Assembly (NCBI GenBank): GCA_015680685.1
Contig: MNCI01022206.1
Span: 181,925 to 245,924, forward strand
From: Gnetum montanum
Lineage: Eukaryota; Streptophyta; Gnetopsida; Gnetales; Gnetaceae
Reading direction: 5' to 3'
DNA: 64,000 nucleotides
Shown: in pieces, positions 1 through 12,225 of the stretch
How positions within the stretch are numbered: the stretch's first letter is position 1
How the letters are laid out: the number at the start of each line of letters is the position of its first letter
The notes under the pieces: generated by a model
What the model was told of the DNA's origin: nothing
Databases searched by the model: none
The model's input: only the letters and a program-made list of their open reading frames with translations
Translations under genes and position numbers: made by a program

Positions 1-290
1 TAGTCCATCATCTTTACATAATGTTTTTCATGTTTCTATGTTACAAAGGTATCTTTACAATTCTAAGCATTGTTTCAAGTTAACCCAAATTATATTGTCC
101 AAGTTAAACCAATTTGGATAAAATTAGACTAGAGGGTGCTCAATCTTAGGCATTGTACACTACACCAAGTTCAGCTTGATTGGAATAAGGATGGATCTAA
201 AACCTCTTGGGAGATGGAGGATGTGGTTAGAGATAGATACCCTCACCTATTTAAACATTTCTAGGAGGAAATTTCTTAAGGGGAGGAGGA
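1..290 (+). pseudogene. Tekay-like chromovirus polyprotein tail (chromodomain)
   Basis: This is the C-terminal end of a Ty3/gypsy polyprotein that enters from the left edge. Around 150-270 the plus strand reads HQVQLDWNKDG, then TSWEMEDVVRDRYPHLF. This matches the chromodomain that follows integrase in Tekay/Del chromoviruses, where the family pattern is a tryptophan, an acidic run and YPxLF. The domain is known to steer integration toward heterochromatin. A stop interrupts the frame after the HF that follows YPHLF, and the frame runs into the polypurine tract. The upstream integrase lies outside the window. The assignment rests on this motif and on the PPT and LTR start directly after it. 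Confidence 0.7.
277..290 (+). other. Polypurine tract of the Tekay-like element
   Basis: The purine run AAGGGGAGGAGGA directly precedes TGTAATGAGCC. In Tekay/Del elements a PPT of this form abuts the 3' LTR and primes plus-strand DNA synthesis. Confidence 0.65.
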
Positions 291-2050
291 TGTAATGAGC
301 CACTTCTCCTTGATTTTTTGCATTAATGATTGTAATATTTTTCTATGTGTTTGTGTGCATGTTTTTTTTTCAAGTTTTATGTGTGCTTTCTTTGTATTGT
401 GGCGGAAATTACTAATGCATTACAATTAAATGTTTAAATACTTTACGCATAAGAAATATGCTTTAAAATACATGTTGGGAATGTTTTAAAATAATACTAA
501 TAACAAATATATGGAAAAAAAATATTTTTGATCTATTTCAATAGAGATGCTAAGAAAGAAAAGAAAAATAGAGGAAAATACTCTAAGGTGTTCCTCAAGA
601 GCTAAAATAGGTATGTTGAGGTGCAAAATAATGATCATTACTAAGGAACTTGAACTATGAATCAAGTTGGAGGAACCTAACAAATGAATCAAGGATATTG
701 TGTGAAAATACCATAGCTTTATATTATATTTTTTAAATATAAATGTAATGCATTATTCTTTTTAGTTTAAAAGAGTAGAGTATAAGTACCCTCTCTGTGG
801 CTATAGAAAGGTCATGCGATAACTTTTCAAGGCTTGTAAGATTATGGAAAAATTCACATCATTGATGACTTGAAAAAGAAGGTGCCTTATTTGATTATGT
901 ATTTTGCATTACCCTTATCCTTAATCTATTTTGAAATCTCTTTCCTTGCATATTATGATGATTTTGAATGATAAAGAGATAGATATTATGCTGGAATGTT
1001 TTGTAATTATTAAGAGGAATTAAACCTAAGATCTAGAAAAATTTGAATTTTGAAATATCAAAAATTGTTGATTTAGGAATTGAACCTACAACCTGTAAAT
1101 ATACATATTTTATTGATTTTTTTATAGTGATCATGAAGAGAATTGAACTCATGACTCATTGTTGAAAAAAGAAGAAGAGAGAACTTTAAAAAGAAAGAAA
1201 AGAAAAAAATAGTTCCCAAGAAAGAGTTAGTTAAAAGAAACCATTCATTATCCCTTATTCCACCTACAAATATGGAGAGAAGGAGAGAAAAAAACACATA
1301 AGGCAAAAGTATTTGAGTAGGATGGAAAAAAGGGATACAACAATAGGGAGTGTAGCTAGGAAGGGAGAGAAGATTGTGGCTCCTATAGGAGATAACAAGG
1401 AGAAAGAAAACAAGTGCTACATAGAAATCCAATATTCTAATAATTCCTCATAGTAAGCAGGATATCTAAGCAAGGAGGTAAAATCATCCATCTCTATTAT
1501 GTTTGATAATGGCCAACAAGGGCTAATTTTCTCAAAATTATCTTTTCTTGCTTGCCTAACCACCTTCACAATGCTTGTATGAAATTATCAAGATTATTGT
1601 TGTAAGCTTAGAATGTTGAAACCTTTATTGCTTTATTTGGATCTCTCCACCCATCTTCTACACTCTTACAAGTAAATTACTTAGATTAGACTTGTTTTTG
1701 TAATGATTCAAAAACACCAATAATGGTTTGGGGTATTTTTGGCAAAAGATTGCCAACAAGGGCCAAGGATCCTTAATATGAGGATGGGTATCATTGATAG
1801 AATGTAAGAGTATCCTTGGGTCCATGGATAATTGTGAATGTTTTAAAATTTTTGAATTCTTGGGTTTTGGTTGGAATTTTGTTGATGAACCCCTCCCCTT
1901 TGAATGCAAAAATCTTAGATTTGAATCTTGAATTATACTTTTTTTTTCCTATGCCTTCTCAAGTCTGATTTTGATATCTTTCTATAAGTTGATGGAGTGA
2001 GGGAAATCCTAGGATGTTAATTTATGGTTGTGATCTATCTATTCTCTGCT
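291..2050 (+). repeat. Presumed 3' LTR start, end unresolved
   Basis: The sequence after the PPT starts TGTAATGAGCC, as expected for an LTR beginning with TG. I could not find its terminal CA or a second copy of the LTR, so the right limit is arbitrary. The block has A/G-rich stretches near 1160-1300 and no reading frame resembling a protein. The open frames here are short and low in complexity. Confidence 0.4.
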
Positions 2051-2619
2051 ATTAAACATATGAATTTTATGATTAAATGATTAATGATAGAATGGTTACA
2101 AGAGTTAAATTCAGATGATCTTGTTTTGTGTGTTGCTAGAAACTATAAAATATTATTATGTGATTGAAAAAATCTAAGGTTATTAATTTATTTTCTTTTT
2201 TGGCCATTTCTTTGATTTAAAAATGTGTAAATGATCTTGATTAGATATTTCTTTTTAGGTTAAATTCAAAAAAAGTTTGATTATTTTTAATCTAGAGAAT
2301 CTTTCACAGATATTTTACTATGGCTATTTCTTTTTAAAATTATCTCTTAGTTCATAAAATTATATTACTTGACCTATTTCAGAGTTAGATCTAGGCATTG
2401 TTGATTTCATTTTAATTTTATAGGTTCATGTTAGTTTGATTGTTGTAGAAAGAAAGCCACCTGTGCATTTTCTTCTTTCAACTAGCTTTCTTTCTGGGGG
2501 GGCTTTGGGTGTTATCTCTTACTTCCTATGAATGGGTATTACACCTAGTTCCATGATGAGCTCACAATAATTAACCCTTCAATTTATTAGCACTGTATAT
2601 ATATGGACCTGAGTGTTAA
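2051..2619. other. No gene seen
   Basis: AT-rich sequence between the presumed LTR and the first recognisable reverse transcriptase residues. I see no coding, repeat or RNA signal. Confidence 0.4.
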
Positions 2620-3430
2620 ATCTCAACAAATGCTACAACATAAACTTAATCCAAATATGTGGAACATGATGAAAGGTGAAATTGTCAATCTTTTATGAAA
2701 CAGTTTCATTATTTCTATCACTCATAGTGCATGGGTCAGTTTGATTGTAGTTGTAGTAAAGAAGAAAAATGAATGGAGACTATATCAACAAACGATTGCT
2801 AAATGCTATCACTTTTAAAGACCATTTTCCATTTCCATTTGTGGACTAGGTACTAGATAATGTCTATGTTCATGAGTACTATAGCTTTCTTCATGGGTAC
2901 TTTGGCTATAATAAAATAAATATAGTGCCATAGGACCAAGCCAAAACTACCTTCAATTATCCATGGGAGATCTTTATGTTGAAGAATCTATCCTTCAAAT
3001 TCTATAATGACTGGTTGAATTCCAATGCGTGGTGATGTTAGTTTTCTTAGATTACATTGGTAAGAGCATAGACGTCTTTATGGATGAGTTTTCTACTTAT
3101 GAAAAATCATTTTAGGATGCCTTGGATAGGCTTGAAGTTTTATTATGTCATTTTTTCCATGTGAGCTTAAAGCCAAATTAGAAAAAGAGCCAACTAATGA
3201 TGACTAAGGATATAGTACTTGGCCATAAAGTTTCAAAATAGGAAATTAAGTTAATCTTGACCAAATTTGCATCATCAAAAACATGACATAAACACCCATG
3301 TTAGTTAAAAATATGTGATCTTTGCTAGGCCACATTGGTAATTATTGTCATTTTATTAAGGATTATTCTAGAATAGTAAGGCCCTTATTTAAGCTCACGA
3401 AGAAAGATGTTCTATTCTTGTGAAGTAATC
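2620..3430 (+). pseudogene. Ty3/gypsy reverse transcriptase, decayed
   Basis: Plus-strand frames give KMMKGEIVNLL, WVSLIVVVVKK, a PFPFPFVD*VLD block, a degenerate HGYFGYN (family SGYNQ), DQAKTTFNYPWEIF and VLGHKVS. These follow the order of RT motifs in non-chromoviral Ty3/gypsy elements of the Athila/Tat group. The active-site region near 3060-3100 is degraded; the expected Y-M-D-D is seen only as a weak WMSF-type remnant. Several stops sit where relatives have glutamine (VDQVLD becomes VD*VLD; PEDQ becomes P*DQ). Frameshifts are present. It is non-functional. The same strand continues into RNase H and integrase. Confidence 0.75.
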
Positions 3431-3439
3431 ACTATGAAA

Positions 3440-3890
3440 ATACGTTACAATGTATGAAGAAAATGCTAACAAAAACCCTTGTATTGTAGAGTCCTAATTG
3501 AACTCAACCATTCTACATAATGATAGATGCTTCTGACTTTGCATTAGATGCTATCCTAATATAATTGGATGAGAAAAAGAGACCCTAATACATCCACTAT
3601 GCTAGATGAAGCATTATGGGATCTCAATTAAACTAAATCATCATAGAAAAGAAGTTGATAACCATTTTTTTTAACTCCAAAAATTTATACACTATGTTAT
3701 GGGATGCAACATTTTTATTCATACTAATCATAGCACCATCTAGATTCTCATGAGTAAATTAGATGTTAGTGCTCATGTGATATGATGGATAGTGACCTTC
3801 ATATGATTAATTGTAAGGGAGTTGAGAACATGGTGGTAGATCATCTCTCATTGTTACAACTTGGTAATAAGGAAGAAGGTATGATTCCTA
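3440..3890 (+). pseudogene. Ty3/gypsy RNase H region, decayed
   Basis: It follows the RT on the same strand. A short open frame from 3782 reads MINCKGVENMVVDHLSLL. This matches the end of the gypsy RNase H domain (family pattern GAENVVADHLSRL). Upstream, AFVIMIDASDF-like and YTNH-like residues appear in shifted frames. The domain normally degrades the RNA strand of the RNA/DNA hybrid. Stops and frameshifts abolish it here. Confidence 0.7.
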
Positions 3891-4139
3891 ATGACTTTTC
3901 ATATGTTCATATTTTTATGGTCATTTTTAAATCAAAAAGTAAATGTCAATTCCGATGGTACATAGACATTCTTAATTACCTAATGACCAAGAAGCTTTCC
4001 CCTAGATGGAATAAATGTAAAATCAAATGATTCCAACACAAGGTACAACCTTATTTGGTTGTTAAAGAGAATCTCTACAAGAGATGCTTTGATGGCTGAA
4101 TACAGTGTTGTATTCTTGATGAGTGTCAAGATGATATCT

Positions 4140-5160
4140 TGGCTCACATGCACCATAGTATCTACAATGAGAACTATGCTAGAAAGAGAACTACAATAGA
4201 GCCATTGCTTGCTTACTATTTTTTGATCATAATGTTCTATGATGCTCAACACTTCATGTGTTTTTTTGATAAGTGTTAGTGTGAGGAAGGTATTTCCTCA
4301 TGGATGGAGGAATCATAGTAGTGAATCCAAGCATTGGAGCTCTTCCATGTGTAGGGGATTGACTTCCTTAGTAACATCTCTCCTACCTTCAACGACAAGA
4401 AATACACCATTGTATGCATAGATTATCATATAAAGTGGGTGAAAGATACTTCTATTAAGAATTTTTCATCTATAAATGTAGCAAACTTCCTCTAGATTAA
4501 TGTGCTCCACAAGTTCAAAATTCCATGAATCTTAATCTTTGATAATAGTACATATTTTACCAATAAGGTTTTCAAAATTTTATAAGAATCCTATGGATTT
4601 AATCATAAGTTAACTTTCCCTTATCATATGTAGGCCAATGGCCAAGTAGAAGTTACTAACTCTAAAATTATTAGAATACTTAGGAAAATGCTTAGTAGGT
4701 ACAAAAGAGATTAGGACAACAAACTTAATGGGTTCCTATGGGCTTATCAGATGGCATGGAAAAATCATATGGAATACACTCTATTTGACAATTTTCGTAA
4801 CTTTCCATTCATCTTGAGATTAAAAACTTAGGCAATGTTGCAAATTTTGATATGACCTTAGATTCTACTCAAAAATCAAGGCTGATTAATCACAATTTCA
4901 TTAATGAAAACTATAGAATTGCCTTGATCCACAATGAATTAGAACATTCTTACACCAAGGCTGATGATGATGTCTACACCAAAGAGTTTGATTTTAAACC
5001 TAGCAATAAGGTCCTCTACTTTTATTCACTCCACTTGGCCCATTTGGGCAAGTTTTAATTTCAACTGGAAGGACCATACATCATGCACACTAGCCACTAG
5101 TCTGGCATAATCCATATCTATCATCCTGATGAGCTAAATAAAAGCATTTTAGTTAATGGA
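4140..5160 (+). pseudogene. Ty3/gypsy integrase, decayed
   Basis: The zinc-finger part is poorly preserved (DILAHMHHSIYNENYARK near 4130-4190). The catalytic core is clearer: DYHIKWVKD, then INVLHKFKIP, IFDNSTYFTNKVF, then PYHM*ANGQVEV near 4620-4660, and LWAYQMAWK near 4735. The family pattern is VDYVSKWVEA, SDxGTHF and PYHPQTSGQVEV. A CAG-to-TAG change accounts for the stop before ANGQ. The C-terminal frame from 4852 (DLxSTQK... FKPSNKVLYFYS) matches the end of an Athila/Tat-type integrase. With the RT it forms one plus-strand remnant whose gag and LTRs I could not identify. Confidence 0.75.
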
Positions 5161-7026
5161 AAATACCTAAAGCATTAGAAATAATACATTTTCCCTTTGA
5201 TGATACCTAATGCTTAGTCTTGTATCCTATACTTAGAGGTCTATCAAGTGATAGACATGGATTAGTTGTGGAGGAGAATCCTCCATGCCATGTCAAATTT
5301 TTTCATTCCATTGTGCTAGTTCTCTTATGTGCCTTAATAAAGTTTATGTGTTTAGTTAGTACTCTTTATATTTTTTTTCTTAACAATCCACCATTCATGA
5401 TCATTTCTTTTTTTTAAGTGTGTTTCTGTATATGTAGAAAAACTAATTAATGTGCTTTATGAATGCTCACACAACAAGCTAATGATGGGTGGGTGAGTTA
5501 GAGATGCAATGATGATGCAAGAGTGCCAAATGGATCCAACGCTGAGGCTTAATTAAGGAAATTTCCACAGAGAAAATTCATCCATCCATTTTCTTTTATT
5601 CATTATTGATAAACTAAGCTCAAATTTAGTGAGGGGATTGGACTCACATTGCGAGATGTTGAAGTTAATGCTAATAGAACCATTGATAGGTGGTGGGTCC
5701 ACACTTTAAGATGTAAGCTCTAGAATCTTGGAAGAGCGCTTGGTTGTTGGAAGGAAAAGATGCACCATCAAGGATCCTTGTAACAAAAAAAAATGAGTCT
5801 AATTAATGTGATTATATCAAGATGTACTTGTTGCCTTACCTAGCCATCCTAGTCAAAAGAGACTTTTGATCTTGCAAACATATGCATGCCATGGAGAATG
5901 AAATTTTTCCATCATGTAATTCAATGATCCTAGTTATTGATCCAAAACTCTAATTGTTCAAATAACCCTCATGCAATATTAAAAAACATCTTCTTATAAA
6001 AATTAGAAGATAAAAGGAAACTATGAAAAAAAAAGAGAGAAAAAGAAAAAAAAAAGAGATAAAAAGATGAAAATGCTAAGAAAAAAAAAGAGAGAAGAAG
6101 AAGAGGTAATGAAAAGAGAAATATCATCTCATGGTGACCCACATAAATTGATACTTTTCCATCTTGGGCTAATCATGTAATTGCTTAACTAAGCTAACCA
6201 AGTGGTTGAACCAATACCCATGTGAGCCCTTTTCATGTTTAACCTATTATCTAGATCACTTGAATTCTAGTTTAATCATCCATAATAATCTCCTACCTCA
6301 TACCTACTCATGGGCATGAAGGTCCATAAGCTTCTCCTTTGGTGAAATTTTGTGACGTTAATTATCACTTCCATATAATCCCTAAAGTCATTTGTTTTAA
6401 TAGGTTAAAATTTTTAATCAACGATCCAAACCATGGATGAATCCATCATCTCTTAATCATGGTGTTATAATATTTGTTGGAATTGATACTAGTAAGTGGA
6501 GCTATAAGAATCAACAAGAGGATTCTGGTAGAGAAAAATTTAGGAAGCTTGCCTTGCATATGTACATGGATGAAGGAAAACCAAACTGAAATCTTAACTT
6601 ATAGATGTTTTTAAGTATGTCACTTTGGTTTGATTTCAACAATGGTTATACTATAGAATAATCAAGGCTAGATGGAACTGGTTATGGTAGGTGTGACCTT
6701 GCACTTAGAAGGAAGTTTGAAGAACTATCCCTAGTAGGTGGAGGAGTAATGATGATGAGACATGACAATGTATATCTCACAGTGTGTAGGACATGCTCAC
6801 ATGATCCATGAGCTAATTAAATGATTGGCTAGGGATCTAGTGATGCTGCATACTCTCTCCCTCTCTTGTCCATCATGCAATCTCCATTCATTCCATTCCA
6901 TGTCTTTTCCATTGTTATATGTGATAGGAAGTCAATTAGGCAAAGTGAATGACAAGATTAGCCATCTAAGGAATGGACCCACATTAGATGCTAATGTCTC
7001 ATTGGTTCTTGAAAATATACAAATGT
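5161..7026. other. No gene seen
   Basis: Between the integrase remnant and element A. It holds a purine-rich low-complexity tract near 6000-6115 and AT-rich sequence. None of the short open frames resembles a known protein or shows coding-like composition. The 3' LTR of the preceding gypsy remnant may lie here, but no repeat partner was found. Confidence 0.4.
6020..6115 (+). repeat. Purine-rich low-complexity tract
   Basis: A run of almost pure A and G made of GAAAAA and GAGA blocks (AAAAAAAAGAGAGAAAAAG type). It is too long and too irregular for a PPT and no LTR start follows it, so I treat it as simple sequence. Confidence 0.7.
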
Positions 7027-7031
7027 TCCAT
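7027..7031. other. Target-site duplication of element A, left
   Basis: TCCAT lies directly left of the left LTR; CCCAT lies directly right of the right LTR at 18973-18977. One substitution separates them, as expected for an old 5-bp duplication. Confidence 0.6.
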
Positions 7032-7941
7032 TAATGAGTCAACAAAAATTCCATCTATGACTAACTCAATGGTTGAAAGTTAAAGAAATCATCAAGATTA
7101 GAAATGATTAAACTTAAATCCAATAAAATCCCATGCTTATGAATATTACTCATCAGCTAAACTATAAATTTTCACTCTAACTTATAATATTATGTTCAAG
7201 AATTGACGTTTAATGATTAAATCAAATTTGAAATCATCAAGTAAAAAACATGAGTTGTGAGGATCACAAGGGAGAAATCACCTAATTTTTTATTCTACCT
7301 TGTTGTTTCATGTTGTAGAAACCTCAAAAACTTGCATATTGACTCCAACAATCTGTAGTTAACACAAAGCTTAATGAATCATCACTTAACAATTTTTCAT
7401 AGGAATAATAAAATGACTTCAAGTTGACATGGGTTCTCTTTGATATTGAAATCCCCTTATTGTTTAAGGTGCTTCCCATTTTATACTGGGATAGGTTACA
7501 TCTTAATTTTGAGTAGATATAGTAATTCTTATTGTGGACATCAATATGACTCAATGCTTATCAATTGGAATCATGGTTACTATATTCATCGATTATCAAT
7601 CTTCATAACATCTATGGTATGGATCGATATCTCCATTCTATGATACGTTCTATATTTTCTGTGATCCAATGTTATCGATTTTTATGCTAATCGCTATGGA
7701 GATTGATAAAATTTGGGTGAATACAAATTGATTTTTATGAGTTGAATTGACATGTCTACCCTTGAAATTTTTTGAAGTTTAGTATACAAATTGATATATT
7801 ATTGATACATATTGTGGTCACTATATCCTAAAATAACACAAACTTAACAAAGCAATATGATGTGCTTCAACATGATAAAATAACAAAATAAAAATTTAGG
7901 CCATTTCTGGATCAAAATTGAAGAAATTTGGGGATTTATCA
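7032..7941 (-). repeat. Element A 3' LTR
   Basis: Aligns along its length to 18089-18972. Shared blocks include CTATGACTAACT, ATCCCATGCTTATGA, TAAATTTTCACTCTAACTT and AATCAAATTTGAAATCAT, and both copies end near GAAGAAATTTG followed by TCATCA or TTATCA. Many substitutions and small indels separate the copies. It contains several ATCGAT/CGATATC words. No clear PPT adjoins the right edge, which suggests local decay. Confidence 0.8.
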
Positions 7942-8339
7942 TAGCCTACTACGAGCATTTAGCTAGTGCCTATCCAATGAAGGTGAATAATATCTATTAG
8001 CCATGCAAATAATATATATATATGCTATATTACCTATTCAAAGCAAAACATTAGCAATCTTATCCCATGAACCACTCCAAATATTACAATCATTGCCAAG
8101 CCTAAACATAACCATCATACCATGAAATTTCAATAATTCATTTTAGATCTCTAAAATAGTAACTAAAATAAAAAAGAAACATTCATTTCAAGTCTTTCAC
8201 ATTGATAATAATGTTCATAGCATACTAAGAAATTTAAAGGTCCTATGACTATCATAAAATTGAAGTTTATCACACAAGGATCATATATACTTATAAAAAA
8301 AATTAAAACATATCTAGATTCAAATTTAAACAAAAAATG

Positions 8340-9560
8340 ACCTCTCTAGCTCCTAAAAAAATTGAATGACATAAAAGGATCAAACCTTAGATCCTCCTTC
8401 CACTTCCATATCCTCCTCAAAATTTGAGAGTTTAGCTTCCTCATCATCATCCCAAATCTGCAAGTGCATGTTATTCTTAGTGTTAGTGATCCTTTTGTCC
8501 ATTACTGTGAGGATAGAGCTTATATTCTCCAATGTGGTCAAAATTTCTCACTGGGTATACTTCACTTCTTGAACCTATGTTCTCATTTTCTCCTAGAGAT
8601 CCTACACGTCATTGGCTTGATGTACCAACATGGAACCCTAGGTCATTAGATTCCTTACAAAAGGATTGAGTTTGATGTAGATCTTAAGGAACCATGAAAA
8701 GGTATCCTTCTTTAGGATAGTGAGGCTAGCCTTAATTTCTATTTAGGGATCTAGCAGACAAAACTTCTGTAATATTGCTAAAATCATAAAAGGAAAATAT
8801 AATTTAAGTGCATCATTATTGTAATGATACTCCATGTGCTTGACTGGTAGATATGTAAAGCTAAATTCCTTAACAAACTTCAGAGCTTGCATGACTCAGA
8901 GGGTTAGGCTAAAAACATAGGTAGTATGTGTCAATGGTAGGATGTTGGTGATGATCATTCTTCTCATCACATGATGATCTAGTTATAGGTTCAAGAAGTA
9001 AACTTGCTAGATTTGGATCTAGCTAGAATCAAAATTCCCCAAAAAATGATGGAGAAGATCATACTTTTCCTTAGTGCTTACCTTTGGTTTGAAGATGTTC
9101 TCTTTGCTAGTAGTTAGATCAAACTAGCCCTAGAGCCATGCTATTGTAATTTTTATCCTAGTTTTCCTCTCTAAGAAAACAAGGTATCATTCTAGAGGAT
9201 TAGCCTTGGTGAGATGGGGTTTCAAATTCTGATAAAATTCTAGGATTTTCTCCTAGTAGAACTATTTGATAGGGGGTTTGATGAATGCCCCACATCCCAT
9301 CACCTCAATCTACTATTGGATGAGTACATCAGTGTGGTCAAATCATTTTGTGTATTTCACTTCAACATGGTATGGGATGCTCTTTAGTCTTTAATTCTTG
9401 GGTGCCTACAAGATGACAAGAAAATTGAACACATAGAAGATATTATCAATTTCTTCAATGAGACCCTCACTTACCTTTACTTGCTACTCTATAGTGGAAG
9501 ATTTTTCCAATTTATAATCCTACTCATGTGCAAAACCTTCTAGGAGGAAAACAAATGTTA
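8340..9560 (-). pseudogene. Third ORF of element A, unknown function
   Basis: Read on the minus strand from about 9560 down to 8370, one frame gives a nearly continuous protein of roughly 400 residues, interrupted only by stops. It contains VSEGLIEEIDNIFYVFNF, IPYHVEVKYTK, FLERKTRIKITIAWL, LTILKKDTFSWFLKIYIKL, ILTTLENISSILTVMDKRI and an acidic end DDDEEAKLSNFEEDME. The middle has hydrophobic stretches; the end is polar and acidic, with a possible coiled coil before it. It lies between integrase and the 3' LTR, where Athila elements carry a poorly conserved extra ORF sometimes called env-like. I see no definite signal peptide and do not recognise the family. The function is unknown. Confidence 0.5.
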
Positions 9561-9966
9561 TTCTCTATCTAAGAAAAATAGGAAAGTGCCCTAACTTAGT
9601 AGGGTAAGGCTTACCTAGCATCTACAAGGGGTGATGCTTGGGTAGATGTGATCCCTAGTCATGGTCCTTGCCTAGTTGGAGCTTAGGTTGAGTGGAATCA
9701 TGATGAAAGAAAGAGATGATTGGATGAGCCTTAGTGCTACACAATATTTGCTAGGATAGGGTTTATTCCATGGGGTAGTAACATTTTTTTTACCCACAGC
9801 CGTACTATTGGATTATATTTTTTTCTTATTTTTATTGTATCAATCTTCATTGAGACTTTGAGGTACTTTAATATTGATAAGTTCAATTCATATCATAGTT
9901 GTGGTCAATATTGATTCTCAGTTTATATACAATTTACCATATTGATTCACATTGCAGCTTCTATGT

Positions 9967-10240
9967 AAATCGATATCATTGTATAATTAGATATAAATTT
10001 TCATTGTGATCATGTTGTTTAGATGCAAGGGTCTCAAGAAAAATTTTTCTTTATTGAACTATATCTACTAAGTTGACGTTAATTGATAACACTATGTAAT
10101 TACATATAAACATTTATCATGATCATCTATTCAGATGTGAGGATCTCAATAAAACGTTTTCTTTATCAAACTATATTAATTAGGTTGATGTGGATCGATA
10201 TCACTGTATAACTAAATATCAAATTTTTTTTGATGAAATC
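9967..10240. repeat. 113-bp tandem repeat, about 2.4 copies
   Basis: Units begin near 9971, 10084 and 10196 at the word CGATATC or its variants. Each runs through ATATAAAxxTTTATCATGATCAT, GAGGATCTCAATAAAA, TTTCTTTAT and GTTGATGTxxATCGATA. Copies differ by scattered substitutions. It sits in the 3' noncoding part of element A, upstream (in element sense) of the third ORF. Confidence 0.7.
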
Positions 10241-12188
10241 AATATATTTATTTATAAACTAAACATAAATTCTTTTCTTATCAGTTGGGACCACAAAATT
10301 GATACACTTCAATAGTTGTTATTTTGAGACATTGATTTATTGGTGTATATCGATATGTTGAGATCCTAAGATTTTTTAATTTTCCAATGTATCTATAGAA
10401 ATCAATTTGATGATGTCCTTGAATAGGATAAATGTTTTTTATCATAGGCATTTGCACTTTCCCATACCTAACAATATAGCTAAGATTAAAAAGAATAATT
10501 TTATTGAGCGAAAACATTACTTCCCTCTTCTAATCTTTATCATTAGACATTATTATAGAGGAAAGGAATTTACATATAACTTAGTTAGAAAGGCCTAACT
10601 AGGATTATTTGGGCTAGAACTTCTCCTCAAAAGGTCTACTTCATTTGTTAGAAGGATGTCTTACAATCTTAAGATTTTTATCTTTCCTATGTTTTAAGGA
10701 TCCAAGATGCATTTCTTTCAATGAAATCATTTCCTAACTTGATATTGGATTAGCTTTCATGTTAATTATACCCTACTATCCTATCCAATTTTTATGTTAT
10801 CAAGGTGCTCTACCCCTCTAATTAATCTGCGTTATGTCACTAGCCTAGGTTAATTAGAGGAACTATTTTTATTATTTGAGATTATACTAAATCCTTTCTA
10901 GGAGAATAAACCAAAAGAAAAGTGTCATGAATTTTATATATTCCTCATTGTGCATAATGCATAGCCAAACTTTAATCTTCCAATGGTTAGTGTTCACATT
11001 GCTCAAACATAGTAGGGATCTTAATCACTAACTCCTATGGAAGTTATGTTGGGAAACGATTATAGGATTAAATATTTTTAATTACCTATAGATATGATAG
11101 TTGGTAGTTTGAGAGAACAATGAAGGAATACAACTAGGATGAGGATGGAAAATACATATTGAAATAGAATTCAAAAATTAATGAAAGAAAATAATAGAAT
11201 TCTTGAAGGTATGAAGTAACACCAGCGAAGGGAAATGATTAGAAGTAAGGGTATCCATTAATGTACTTTCTTAGATGAGTTAATTAATTTTCTTATAGTG
11301 TGATATTCTAGATCAAAAGTGGTGGCACCCTTAGACGTAATTACTACTCCACCCATAATCACTCTACTCACATAAGGGATTTTTTGTGAATTGCTTAAAA
11401 ATGTGAATTTTTAGCATTACCCAAAGAATAAGATTCTTGTGGGTGTGTAGCTCGGCCCATGGTTAAAGGTTCTTGTGGGATCATTTTTTCTTCTCTCTTA
11501 TTTTTTTGTTCTATTTTTTTCTTATTTTTTCATCAAAACTCTTTCTCTTTTTTCTTTTTTTGTTTTCAAAATAGAAGATCTATACTTAGCTAGCTTCAAT
11601 CATGAGGTTCTTGTGGAATCCAATTTCATTTTTTATTTATTCAATTGTATGGGTTACTCACATAGGTACTGATCTCATTTCATATTATTAGATGATTTTA
11701 CCACCTTGGATGCTAGACCAAATATAACACACTTTTTTTCTTGTTGACTATCCAAGTAGGTAACCCATAGAAATCAACCACTTATAAACATTACCCTATA
11801 CTTAGCTATTTTACCCTTGACTAGTGAGACCTTTAACCTAAGGAACATTGTTTGTAAGAACAATAGAGTTTTATTATGTATGAGTGATTTTTTATTAATC
11901 TAAGGATCACCCTTAGATGAATTTTGGATTTAAGCTAACCTATGTTAAGGTTGGGGGAGTTGCCCTTCTCCCTTGCATTCTAGACATGATGTTATTGAAT
12001 TCTATATAGTTTCAACTAACAACACGATTTTCTATTGCCCTCTACATTTTTCAAGGTGAAAATTGTAGACTATTAATAATGCCTTAATTAGTTTACATTA
12101 TGGAATATGGTACATGCTTAAAATTACTCTTCATTATTTTAATATCTACTTGAACATGTTCATCACATGGTTCCTCCCCCGACGACCA
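10241..12188. other. Element A noncoding stretch between integrase and third ORF
   Basis: No protein match seen on either strand. A T-rich tract occupies 11480-11570 and reads as a purine tract on the element's coding strand. The phrase GTTCTTGTGG recurs near 11433, 11470 and 11610, a short dispersed direct repeat. The hydrophobic open frame at 11475-11672 comes from the T-rich tract. Confidence 0.45.
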
Positions 12189-12225
12189 CCCCCCCCCCCC
12201 CCCCCACCCCCCCCCCCCCCCCCCN
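12189..12225. repeat. Poly-C tract with an unresolved base
   Basis: About 36 cytosines, with one A at 12206, end in an N at 12225. A homopolymer this long next to an ambiguous base suggests that its true length, and possibly some sequence, was not resolved. Confidence 0.85.

Noticed and set aside
1073-1432. 119-residue minus-strand open frame, rich in Phe, Leu and Ser
   Set aside because: It is the complement of A/G-rich plus-strand DNA in a presumed LTR. The hydrophobic composition follows from the base composition and no family is recognised.
1658-1909. 83-residue minus-strand frame starting MHSKGRGSSTKF
   Set aside because: No known domain, no neighbours on the strand, and it lies in the presumed LTR. 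Open by chance in AT-rich DNA.
3980-4252. 90-residue minus-strand frame
   Set aside because: Antisense shadow of the gypsy RNase H-integrase region, which is read on the plus strand.
9967-10240. CRISPR-like array
   Set aside because: The copies are contiguous diverged 113-bp units with no short repeat plus spacer pattern, and the genome is plant-like.
11475-11672. Hydrophobic 65-residue plus-strand frame that could look like a membrane peptide
   Set aside because: Generated by a T-rich tract in element A noncoding DNA.
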